Below, piece by piece: positions 1-5,381 of a stretch of DNA of 5,381 bases. The notes below the pieces were generated by a model. That model was not told the DNA's origin. It saw only the letters and a list, made by a program, of their open reading frames with translations, and did not search any database. Both the position numbers and the translations under genes were made by a program. Each line of letters opens with the position of its first letter. Position 1 is the stretch's first letter. The stretch spans positions 1 to 5,381 of the forward strand of contig JAEDJP010000089.1 in NCBI GenBank assembly GCA_016296285.1. Reading direction: 5' to 3'. The DNA comes from Bacilli bacterium (GTDB lineage Bacteria > Bacillota_I > Bacilli_A > RFN20 > CAG-826).

Positions 1-4
1 GGTG

Positions 5-56
5 GAAACGAATTACCGGATAATTGCCTAGAAACAAATTTGCGGATAACTACACT
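5..56. repeat. Imperfect 26-bp direct tandem repeat (two units) upstream of the hydrolase promoter
   Basis: Two adjacent 26-base units start at 5 and 31, each beginning GAAACRAATT and sharing a CGGATAA core (17-23 and 43-49). By hand alignment 16 of the first 19 positions are identical, then similarity fades. The second unit ends 14 bases before the -35 box. A spacing of 26 bp is about 2.5 helical turns. The pair could be operator half-sites for a regulator of the hydrolase operon, or the end of a longer repeat tract cut off by the window edge. No protein is known to me for this motif. The repeat is visible; its function is inference. Confidence 0.5.
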
Positions 57-70
57 GCGAAAGACGGTCA

Positions 71-98
71 TTGACGACGCTTTGCTGTTTGTTAGAAT
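71..98 (+). promoter_or_regulatory. Sigma-A/sigma-70 type promoter of the hydrolase-lipoprotein operon
   Basis: A -35 box TTGACG (71-76, five of six consensus bases) is followed by a 16-bp spacer and a -10 box TAGAAT (93-98, five of six). Transcription should begin near 104-106, only about 14 bases before the ATG at 119, so the leader holds little more than the ribosome binding site. The surrounding DNA is A/T-rich, as expected for a promoter, and two 26-bp repeats lie just upstream. Confidence 0.6.
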
Positions 99-106
99 AA
101 AACAAA

Positions 107-112
107 AAGGGG
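107..112 (+). promoter_or_regulatory. Ribosome binding site of the hydrolase gene
   Basis: AAGGGG lies six bases upstream of the ATG at 119, a good Shine-Dalgarno match at good spacing. An in-frame TAA at 98-100 excludes a longer N-terminus, so this site and the stop together fix the start. Confidence 0.6.
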
Positions 113-118
113 TTAAAT

Positions 119-1876
119 ATGCTGTTTTCGCTGTTGATGACCGTTGCTTCGTGCCTTCCGAGCGTTTTTGTTTCGACGAAAATCGATATCGAAGAGGAGG
201 TTTTGCCATATGCCGCCTTGCATGATTCGTTAGCAAATTCGGCAAACATCCTCGATGGAGCCCAAGTTACCGTGTTCACTCACGGTATGGGAGGGACCTA
301 TAAAGATTGGCTTTCGAAAGATTCGGAAACGGGGTTTGTTGCCAACAATGATTATCTCCCGTTTTCGCTTTCGAGGGACAACGTCTTTATCTTGAACAAA
401 AGAAGCAAAGATAACAAGCAAGGCACCACATCGCTATTCCCCGTTGAATTCGATTCATCGGGCAATTATCTGGTGCGGGAATATCCAGACGATGACGCCG
501 CCGGGATCATCGATATTGGCAAACATATCGTATTGATTTACAACGGGTTCAACGACGCTCTCGAACCCTTCACCAACGAAGAGGTTTACGCTCCTTTCGA
601 GATTGCTCTCGACACCGTTCTCGCGAACCTTTCCGAAGTCCTCGGTGGGACCCCGCAAGTGAATCTCGTCGGCCATTCGAGAGGCGGGCTCGTGAATTTG
701 CTTTACGCTCTCGATCACCCAAGAGTTGTTCGGAACCTCATCAGCATCGGGACCCCTTACTGGGGATCGACTTGGGGCGACGCGATGGTCCCGTTCGGGA
801 AGAAGTATCTCACCTCGGATTCCTTTTGCCCAGACGCCTACGGGCCGCTTCTCGATCGCCGGAATTCCTATGGCTATTTCCGGCGATGGACGGAATTGCC
901 TGTTTACGCCAATATCAACGCGGCAGCGATTTCTTGTACCCAGAGCTTCGGATTTTTCGCCGATTCCTTGGCAGCCGAATCCCTTTGGGCGGGAGAATTG
1001 CTTGAGATTTTGAGGAAGATTGATTCTTCGATATCTTTGCAAGAAGCGATCAATATGGTGGGCAATTTCGGCTCTTTCCTGCTGGCCGCCCTCGTCGGCC
1101 CCGCCCAAGCCTTTCACGTCCAGCCATCGAGCATCGCGTCCTTTCTCCAATCTTTCGTGGGAGACGCGGATACGAGCGAATTCGTCGGGGATGTCGGCAC
1201 CCTTCTCGACGCTATTTTCCCGGATTTCCACAGCGAATTTTTGGGAGGCTCCATCTCTTCCGATGTTTTGGTTGATGAGCCTTCTCAAAAGGGCGAAAGC
1301 GGAGACGATCAGAACTTTTCTTTCGGATTCGATGCCGTAAATCTGTATTTCGACAGTTTTCCGATCGACGCTGAACCGGCGAGATTCGGCTTTCCTTGGG
1401 TCCTGCATAACTTGGAGCCGAAAATCGGGCTTGTGAAGGAGGCCGTCCTCTCCCTCCTCGCCGAGGATCCCGGGTCTCGCCATTCGCATGATTTCGAGAC
1501 CGGGACGGATCGCTACTTCCATTTCCTTTCCTGTTCCTGCGGGGCGAAGGCGCAGCGCCGCAACCATTCCCTCGCCTTCGATCACGGCGACGCTTCCGGC
1601 GACCATTTCTCCTGCGGTTGCGGATATTCCGAACGGAAGAGCCACGATTACGATTTCAACGTCACGGAGACGACCCACCTCGGCCGCTGCCGCCGCTGCG
1701 AGCGCATCCTCTATGGCGAGCACGTCCTCTCGGCGTGGCGAAACGTGAATGCCGCTTGCCACGTCTCTTCCTGCCATTGCGGCTACTCGAAGTCCGAGCC
1801 GCACGAATACATCGGCACGAAACGCCGATGCGTTTGCGGGCGCTTCGCGGACTCGAATCTGGAGCTGAACCCATGA
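119..1876 (+). CDS. Exported alpha/beta-hydrolase (lipase/esterase-like) with C-terminal His/Cys CxCG repeats
   Basis: This 585-residue protein is probably a cell-surface or secreted lipase/esterase. Seen: an N-terminal hydrophobic stretch (1-18) with V9-A10-S11-C12, which fits a lipobox; an oxyanion-type HGMGG at 55-59; a nucleophile elbow VGHSRGG with Ser187; and SIGTPYWGS at 209-217, a typical strand-loop after the nucleophile in lipases. Asp382 lies in an SD-x-x-V-x-x-x-SQ context like the acid residue of family I lipases. His431, in PWVLHNLEP, suits the catalytic His at the end of the fold. Residues 457-576 form a His/Cys repeat tail annotated separately. The start is fixed by an in-frame stop at 98-100 and the site at 107-112. 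Odd: the signal region lacks the usual N-terminal Lys/Arg, so export route and lipid attachment are uncertain. The stop overlaps the start of the next gene, implying coupled translation. Hydrolase fold is well supported; substrate is unknown (lipid, ester or peptide). Confidence 0.85.
   Translation: MLFSLLMTVASCLPSVFVSTKIDIEEEVLPYAALHDSLANSANILDGAQVTVFTHGMGGTYKDWLSKDSETGFVANNDYLPFSLSRDNVFILNKRSKDNKQGTTSLFPVEFDSSGNYLVREYPDDDAAGIIDIGKHIVLIYNGFNDALEPFTNEEVYAPFEIALDTVLANLSEVLGGTPQVNLVGHSRGGLVNLLYALDHPRVVRNLISIGTPYWGSTWGDAMVPFGKKYLTSDSFCPDAYGPLLDRRNSYGYFRRWTELPVYANINAAAISCTQSFGFFADSLAAESLWAGELLEILRKIDSSISLQEAINMVGNFGSFLLAALVGPAQAFHVQPSSIASFLQSFVGDADTSEFVGDVGTLLDAIFPDFHSEFLGGSISSDVLVDEPSQKGESGDDQNFSFGFDAVNLYFDSFPIDAEPARFGFPWVLHNLEPKIGLVKEAVLSLLAEDPGSRHSHDFETGTDRYFHFLSCSCGAKAQRRNHSLAFDHGDASGDHFSCGCGYSERKSHDYDFNVTETTHLGRCRRCERILYGEHVLSAWRNVNAACHVSSCHCGYSKSEPHEYIGTKRRCVCGRFADSNLELNP
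1487..1846 (+). repeat. Tandem 26-residue His/Cys (CxCG) repeats in the hydrolase tail
   Basis: The encoded units begin at His457, His483, His509, His535 and His562, giving spacings of 26, 26, 26 and 27 residues. Each of the first four has H-x-[FYL], a second His at +11 to +13 (468, 496, 520, 548), then a Cys pair: C472/C474, C499/C501, C524/C527 and C552/C554. Three of these pairs are CxCG and one is CxxC. The fifth unit is shortened: it keeps HEY and C571/C573 but lacks the second His. Two His and two Cys per unit suggest one metal ion, perhaps zinc, per unit. Similar CxCG repeats are known to me from surface proteins of gut Bacillota, where their role is not established. The metal-binding idea is inference. 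Confidence 0.75.
1861..1864 (+). promoter_or_regulatory. Ribosome binding site inside the hydrolase gene for the downstream lipoprotein
   Basis: GGAG sits eight bases upstream of the ATG at 1873, inside the last codons of the hydrolase. It supports this start over the second in-frame ATG at 1882 and over the long open extension upstream in the same frame. Confidence 0.55.
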
Positions 1877-3231
1877 ACAAGATGATCGTTTTCGCCTCTC
1901 TCGCCCTTTTGCTCTCCCAGTGCAAGCCAAATGCCGAAATCCCGAAAATCCCCGAGGGAAAGGAAGACGGCTACGTTTTCTACGATGGCATCCGGCGCTT
2001 CCTGTCCGACGGGACCGAGATCGAGCCTCTCGTGACCGCCATCTACATCGACGGGGAGGAAATCGACATCGGATCCGAGAAAAATCGCAAACGCATCGTC
2101 TCCACCCGCGTGAGCGAGAATCGCGTGGAATGCTATTTCGCCCCGGAAGAGGGATCCGGCCTTGTTTTCTTTTCCTATGATTGCTTGACGGGGAGGACGA
2201 CGGAACCGAGGAAAGTGGTCGGGGACCCGGATGACATCGGTTCCGACCGCGTTCCTGGGGCGAGAGACCGAATGTGTTTCTGGGGGCCCGCGGGAGGGCC
2301 GCGCACGGAAGGGATCGTCCGAGACGGAGTGGCTTATGCGGTGGGAAGGCTGAATTCCGTCGTCCATGTTTCAGATCGCGGCGAATACGAGCTTTTCGAC
2401 CAAGACTCGACGACTTACCTCGCCTATCGCCCGTTCGGGGAAGGAGGGGATCTCGGGGAACGAACCATCGTCAGGAAAAGAAGCTTGATCGGCTTCGTGG
2501 AATTGGATCCCTCCTCGCCGAAGCGCTATTTCTTCGCGGGCACCGATGACCCGCGGTGGTATTGCTTTTCTGAGGAAACCCTGGAACTCGAGGATCTCGG
2601 CCCTTACGAGAAGGATCGCTACCGCTTCTTGAACCTTCATTATAAGGGGGAGCCCGGCAACGGCTTCGTGACCGGGGATTCGATGGCGACCCGGTATCTC
2701 GTGGAAGAAGGGGAGAAAACCTTCCTCAAAGACCTTCGCGACCCTTCCTGCCTCCTCGATGTCTCGGGAAAGATCCCGGAAGTCGAGAATCTCAGATTCA
2801 CCGGGTATTCCGAGGACATGGGCCTTTTCTATTATTCGACTTTCGACGACCGCTCCGTCGGCGATGGCTATCTCGAGGCCGAGGGGCGATGGGTCGGCGC
2901 GGATGTCACCAATCGGATGGAAGACGAGAACGGAAGGCTCGTGCGATGGAGCTTCAGCTATCCATACCTCAAGACCGACCGCTATGACTTCCAGGTGAAA
3001 GCCGATAACAATCATCGATTCCTGGACCCGTCCTTATCCACGTATTTTTTGCTCATTCGGGAGGATCTTGCCGCCAAGGAATCCTATTTGGCCGAGGCGA
3101 AGCGGTACCCTCAACCCTGCCCTGGGTTCATCCTGCAAACCCCTTTCCTTTACGATTGCGTCGACACGAAAGGGGACGAGATCCTCGAAATCGGCCCATC
3201 CTTGTCCCCGATGGTGAGCGTTCCCAGATGA
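1873..3231 (+). CDS. Putative exported lipoprotein of unknown function, coupled to the hydrolase
   Basis: I do not recognise the family of this 452-residue protein. It starts with Lys3, a hydrophobic core (4-14) and LLSQC with Cys17. This resembles a lipoprotein signal, although Gln at -1 is unusual for a lipobox. The rest has no further membrane segment and is rich in aromatic residues and Asp/Glu/Gly. Short strand-turn-strand patterns recur: VFFSYDCLTGRT near 98-109, RYFFAGTDD near 218-226, WYCFSEETLELEDL near 229-242 and GLFYYSTFDD near 317-326. This suggests an all-beta, perhaps propeller-like, fold, but that is inference. The ATG overlaps the hydrolase TGA (ATGA), and the frame stays open far upstream only as a shadow of the hydrolase. 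It is most likely co-translated and located with the hydrolase at the cell surface, perhaps as a partner, inhibitor or substrate-binding protein. Existence of the gene is well supported; function is not. Confidence 0.8.
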   Translation: MNKMIVFASLALLLSQCKPNAEIPKIPEGKEDGYVFYDGIRRFLSDGTEIEPLVTAIYIDGEEIDIGSEKNRKRIVSTRVSENRVECYFAPEEGSGLVFFSYDCLTGRTTEPRKVVGDPDDIGSDRVPGARDRMCFWGPAGGPRTEGIVRDGVAYAVGRLNSVVHVSDRGEYELFDQDSTTYLAYRPFGEGGDLGERTIVRKRSLIGFVELDPSSPKRYFFAGTDDPRWYCFSEETLELEDLGPYEKDRYRFLNLHYKGEPGNGFVTGDSMATRYLVEEGEKTFLKDLRDPSCLLDVSGKIPEVENLRFTGYSEDMGLFYYSTFDDRSVGDGYLEAEGRWVGADVTNRMEDENGRLVRWSFSYPYLKTDRYDFQVKADNNHRFLDPSLSTYFLLIREDLAAKESYLAEAKRYPQPCPGFILQTPFLYDCVDTKGDEILEIGPSLSPMVSVPR

Positions 3232-3262
3232 GGCGTTCTCTTTCGTTTAGTTTCGCCTCTTT
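3230..3262 (+). terminator. Possible weak hairpin after the lipoprotein stop
   Basis: GAGGCG (3230-3235) can pair with CGCCTC (3254-3259) around an 18-base loop, followed by only a short T run (3260-3262). An alternative stem pairs TTCGTTT (3242-3248) with AAACGAA (3276-3282) across a 27-base loop. Neither is a convincing intrinsic terminator. It is listed because the operon should end here and these are the only inverted repeats I see. Confidence 0.2.
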
Positions 3263-3294
3263 CTCGCCGCTATTCAAACGAAGGGAAACGATAA

Positions 3295-3543
3295 CTATTT
3301 CTTGAGGCATTTCAGGACGAATTCCGCGACGCCCCTGACGGGGAATCCGTGTTCGTCCATCCGTTTCTCGAAGGGCCGGTCCACGACGAGGATCTTCTGG
3401 AAAGCGTCGTTTATCGCCAGAAAGGGACGGGCTTCTCGTGCCCTCCTTTCCGCGCTGGAAAGGCTGTCGCGGCCAAAATGCAGGATTCCCTCGCGCCCTT
3501 TTTCCTTGATGGCGAAACGCTTCGCCTTTGCAAGGCTCGCGAG
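3295..3543 (-). pseudogene. Remnant of an AAA-type ATPase (DUF4143 family), C-terminal end only
   Basis: The minus strand holds an 82-codon open stretch ending in TAG (3295-3297). It is bounded upstream by an in-frame TAG (3544-3546) and has no usable N-terminal start codon. Its translation contains ARPFLAINDAFQKILVVD and then DEHGFPVRGVAEFVLK, followed by CLKK and the stop. This closely follows the C-terminal pattern I know from DUF4143 ATPases: ER-E-RPx-xI-D-x-xxK-ILV, then DE-GI...G-xx-FLL. Those proteins have about 400 residues, with a P-loop AAA domain first. Here the ATPase domain is absent, because the gene at 3717 occupies that space on the other strand. Codon use matches the neighbours. 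The plus strand in the same codon register is also open (3295-3675), but that protein resembles nothing I know. Beyond the TAG (3547-3680) I see no recognisable family sequence. Family call is from memory of motifs, so moderate. Confidence 0.5.
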
Positions 3544-3678
3544 CTACCCGGTTTCCTCGCTTGCGACGCCCGCAAGACATCCAATGCCCAATTCGGTTTT
3601 TTCAAAGAATTCTATGTTTTTCCCGATTTGGGGAACCGGATTGGAAACGCCGGAGGCGGGAGAAGAACGCGTTAACGT

Positions 3679-3707
3679 TTGAATTCGCGCGCGCAAGAAT
3701 CGATAAT
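3679..3707 (+). promoter_or_regulatory. Promoter of the unknown/DUF5677 operon
   Basis: A -35-like TTGAAT (3679-3684, four of six) is followed by a 17-bp spacer and a -10 box GATAAT (3702-3707, five of six). The spacer contains the alternating tract CGCGCGCGC (3686-3694), and a palindrome CGTTAACG (3670-3677) lies directly before the -35. The predicted start of transcription near 3713-3715 is only two to four bases before the ATG at 3717, so the mRNA would be leaderless or nearly so. Confidence 0.45.
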
Positions 3708-3716
3708 GATAGGGAT

Positions 3717-4274
3717 ATGGAACGTTACGGCTTGCTCGAGGGCTCGATCCTCGTCGCCCCCAAAAACCTGCCCGCCCTCGAGGATTACGTCCGCGCTTTC
3801 CCGGACTCCTCTTTCTGCCGCCTCGACGTCGCTTCCCTCACGCGCCTTTTCCTTCCACGCCTGAGCAAGGAGGCCTATCAAATGACCCGCGAGGTGTTGC
3901 CCGCCTCCATTGGGGCCATCAAGCTTTTGTTCGCCTTGCTGCCCCCTGCCCCGAAAGACCCGGTCCTTCAAGGGCTTGCCACCTTGCCCCGCCGCCCCAA
4001 GAAGAAGGTCCCCGCCTCCTTTTTCAAGGACAAGAACGTCGTCTATCTCGGCTTTCAAAAGGAGATGGGCCCCTATTTTGCTTCCCTCCTCCGCGACATC
4101 CCGAACCTCAGCGCCTCTTGGGGCCCCGCGTCCTTCGGGACCGGCAAGGGCTTGTCCTACCCGCCTTTGAAGGAACTCTATCGTCTGCTATCCCCGGAAG
4201 CGATCTACGAACTTGGCCTCGTCCCCTACGAAGACTATCTTCTGGGACTCCGGCGCGAGAAAGGAGTATGCTAA
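3717..4274 (+). CDS. Hypothetical 185-residue protein, first gene of the DUF5677 operon
   Basis: I do not recognise this protein with confidence. It opens with GSILVAPKNLPALEDYV (9-25), a strand-then-helix start typical of Rossmann-like or helicase-type folds. A helical section follows to about residue 82, then a basic linker PRRPKKKVP near 93-101 and a second strand NVVYLGF followed by a helix. There is no signal peptide, membrane segment or Walker A motif. The start-strand-helix layout faintly recalls the inactive N-terminal domain of AddB-like helicase/nucleases, but all nuclease motifs are missing, so this is only a guess. The start at 3717 is chosen because the promoter ends just before it. 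The AGGG at 3711-3714 is only two bases away, too close for a normal Shine-Dalgarno. The frame is open back to 3528, but that part is arginine-rich, unlike the rest, and overlaps the promoter. It ends four bases before the DUF5677 gene. Confidence 0.65.
   Translation: MERYGLLEGSILVAPKNLPALEDYVRAFPDSSFCRLDVASLTRLFLPRLSKEAYQMTREVLPASIGAIKLLFALLPPAPKDPVLQGLATLPRRPKKKVPASFFKDKNVVYLGFQKEMGPYFASLLRDIPNLSASWGPASFGTGKGLSYPPLKELYRLLSPEAIYELGLVPYEDYLLGLRREKGVC
4260..4266 (+). promoter_or_regulatory. Ribosome binding site of the DUF5677 gene
   Basis: AAAGGAG, a full Shine-Dalgarno core, lies within the last codons of the upstream gene. It is 12 bases from the ATG at 4279, somewhat long. A nearer ATG at 4268 is out of frame and leads to a shadow reading frame. 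With the four-base intergenic gap, reinitiation by the same ribosome is plausible. Confidence 0.5.
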
Positions 4275-4278
4275 GGCC

Positions 4279-5381
4279 ATGGTCCGCGAAGAACAGTTCC
4301 TTTCCCTCCTCTCCTCTTTGGGGGTCCCCTCCACCCTCGATGGCCATTTTCTCTACGAGGCCTATGTCGCCTGCCTCGATGGGGCCAAGGCCATGCAAGG
4401 CCCGGAAGGCAGCCTCGCTTCCCTTGGGATCAACGACCTGCAGCTCGCCCTATATCTTGCTAACGAGCACGCCTTTTACCTTTCGACCCATCACGACATC
4501 CCCCAAGAAGAGCTCGTGAAGAAGGACGAATACCTTTCCTTCCTCGCCTCGGTCTCCCTCGACAAATACTTCACGAACGAGCGCCTCGCCTACAAGGAAG
4601 GGAGCCTCGCCTCGCGCTACAGCCCCTACATGTCGACGATCGAGCTCTACCTCAATTTCATCCTCGGCATGCTCTCGCGCTACGGGCGGAACGACCCGGC
4701 CAACACCCTCATCGTGGACGTGATGGCCAAGGGGTTCCGCGTGGCCAAATGCGTCTGCGGCCTCCTCGAAGGGGGCTACGAGACCGAAGCCTTCTCCTGC
4801 TGGCGCACCCTCCACGAGAACGAATGCATCCTCCATTGCCTCGTCCGCCATGGCGAGCCCATCGTGAAGCGCTACCTCCGCCACATCGAATACGGCGTCG
4901 CCTTCCGCGCCGGCCTCAAGACCAAGGAAGCGACCGACGCGATCTTCGTCGAGATCAAGGACAACATGCGCTCCCTCGGCCTCAAGTCCAAGGACATGAA
5001 ACGCTACATCGAGTACGGCTGGCTCTACGCGATCGATGGCATCGCCGATTCCCCCGACTTCAAGCTCAATTTCCGCGATGGGGTCGAGCGCGCGGCATCC
5101 CTTTCCCAGTACGCGAAAGTCTACGAGATGAGCAGCGAGGTCACCCATTCCTCCCCCGTGCTCATCTACTCGAAGAAGAACTATTTCTTCTATCTCACCC
5201 TCCTAAGCCTTTACGAGTCGTTCTTCCGCCTCGAGAAGATCTTCACCTCCCTTTACACCTCCACCGTCTCGGAAGGGGAGAAGCAAGGGTACGCGAGGAT
5301 GCGCAATCTCTATTACGGGGAGCTTCTCGCCGCCTATGACAGCGCCAAGAAGGCCTTCGCGGACATCGCCAAGAAAGGCAA
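4279..5381 (+). CDS. DUF5677-like protein, 3' end beyond the window
   Basis: The frame runs 367 codons without a stop to the window edge, so the C-terminus is missing. The protein is soluble and mostly helical, with no signal peptide. Motifs that match what I know of the DUF5677 family are SCWRTLHENE (173-182), the long helix with Trp-Arg and a nearby Glu; VKRYLRHIEYG (196-206); KRYIEYGW (241-248); and YEMSSEVTH (282-290), the conserved Tyr, Ser and His near the domain end. DUF5677 has no established biochemical function. The first 150 residues look like a family-specific helical N-terminal region. Codon use is strongly C-ending (CTC, GCC, ATC, TCC), more so than in the hydrolase gene. It follows the 185-residue gene by four bases and should be co-transcribed with it from the promoter at 3679-3707. 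Family call is by motif recall; gene reality is very likely. Confidence 0.8.
   Translation, partial: MVREEQFLSLLSSLGVPSTLDGHFLYEAYVACLDGAKAMQGPEGSLASLGINDLQLALYLANEHAFYLSTHHDIPQEELVKKDEYLSFLASVSLDKYFTNERLAYKEGSLASRYSPYMSTIELYLNFILGMLSRYGRNDPANTLIVDVMAKGFRVAKCVCGLLEGGYETEAFSCWRTLHENECILHCLVRHGEPIVKRYLRHIEYGVAFRAGLKTKEATDAIFVEIKDNMRSLGLKSKDMKRYIEYGWLYAIDGIADSPDFKLNFRDGVERAASLSQYAKVYEMSSEVTHSSPVLIYSKKNYFFYLTLLSLYESFFRLEKIFTSLYTSTVSEGEKQGYARMRNLYYGELLAAYDSAKKAFADIAKKG

Noticed and set aside
5..56. CRISPR-like repeat
   Set aside because: The two units are directly adjacent with no spacer and diverge from each other, so this is not a CRISPR array.
1..225. Plus-strand frame 1 open from the window edge to a stop at 223-225, as a possible tail of an upstream gene
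   Set aside because: It overlaps the promoter, ribosome site and first 36 codons of the hydrolase, and its A/T-rich codons look non-coding.
1618..1872. N-terminal extension of the lipoprotein gene back to 1618
   Set aside because: These 85 residues are an Arg/Pro-rich shadow of the hydrolase tail and would bury the signal peptide that starts at 1873.
455..1930. Long 491-codon minus-strand open frame opposite the hydrolase
   Set aside because: It is in exact codon register antisense to the hydrolase, is arginine-rich with no recognisable motifs, and overlaps a gene with clear catalytic motifs. It is a by-product of the codon bias.
3128..3580. 150-codon minus-strand frame starting with Met
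   Set aside because: Its translation is dominated by Arg, Gly and Pro, it runs into the lipoprotein gene on the opposite strand, and it lacks the ATPase motifs found in the neighbouring frame.
3295..3675. Plus-strand open frame of 127 codons, startable at GTG 3349
   Set aside because: It is the register-matched mirror of the minus-strand ATPase remnant, has no ribosome site I can see, and resembles no known family. It is kept as the rival reading of that region.
4118..4519. Plus-strand frame containing ATG 4268, one base after AAAGGAG
   Set aside because: The ribosome site is too close, the translation is Ser/Pro-rich, and it overlaps both real genes in another frame.
4450..5148. 232-codon minus-strand frame opposite the DUF5677 gene
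   Set aside because: It is rich in Val, Gly, Ala and Glu with repetitive composition and no motif, and is antisense to a well-supported gene.

Overview
The window has the standard genetic code (both clear stops are TGA and Trp is TGG), canonical sigma-70/sigma-A style promoters and AGGAG-type ribosome binding sites. The coding sequence is fairly GC-rich, while the 5' intergenic stretch is A/T-rich. A secreted hydrolase with a His/Cys-rich CxCG repeat tail is a type I associate with uncultivated gut Bacillota/Bacilli. That taxonomic guess is an inference and is weak; no housekeeping gene anchors it.

Layout: (1) Positions 1-118 hold an imperfect 26-bp direct tandem repeat, a strong-looking promoter and a ribosome binding site. 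(2) Positions 119-1876 encode an exported alpha/beta-hydrolase (lipase/esterase-like) with recognisable catalytic motifs and a C-terminal array of about 4.5 His/Cys repeats with a 26-residue period. (3) Positions 1873-3231 encode a putative lipoprotein of unknown function, joined to the hydrolase by an ATGA stop/start overlap. The two probably form one translationally coupled, cell-surface unit. (4) The 485-bp gap 3232-3716 holds a possible weak hairpin and, on the minus strand, an 82-codon startless reading frame. I read this frame as the decayed C-terminal end of an AAA/DUF4143-type ATPase. (5) A second promoter at 3679-3707 fires almost directly onto the ATG of a 185-residue unknown protein (3717-4274). 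Four bases later comes a DUF5677-like protein (4279 to beyond the window end). These two form a second, probably cytoplasmic, two-gene operon.

The first operon looks like a surface or secreted hydrolase with a partner lipoprotein. The second is an uncharacterised pair whose role cannot be named from sequence alone. The ATPase remnant and the change in codon use between operons are consistent with an accessory, rearranged region. The most distinctive items are the His/Cys repeat tail, the coupled lipoprotein, the unnamed DUF5677 pair, and the very short or absent mRNA leaders predicted for both operons.
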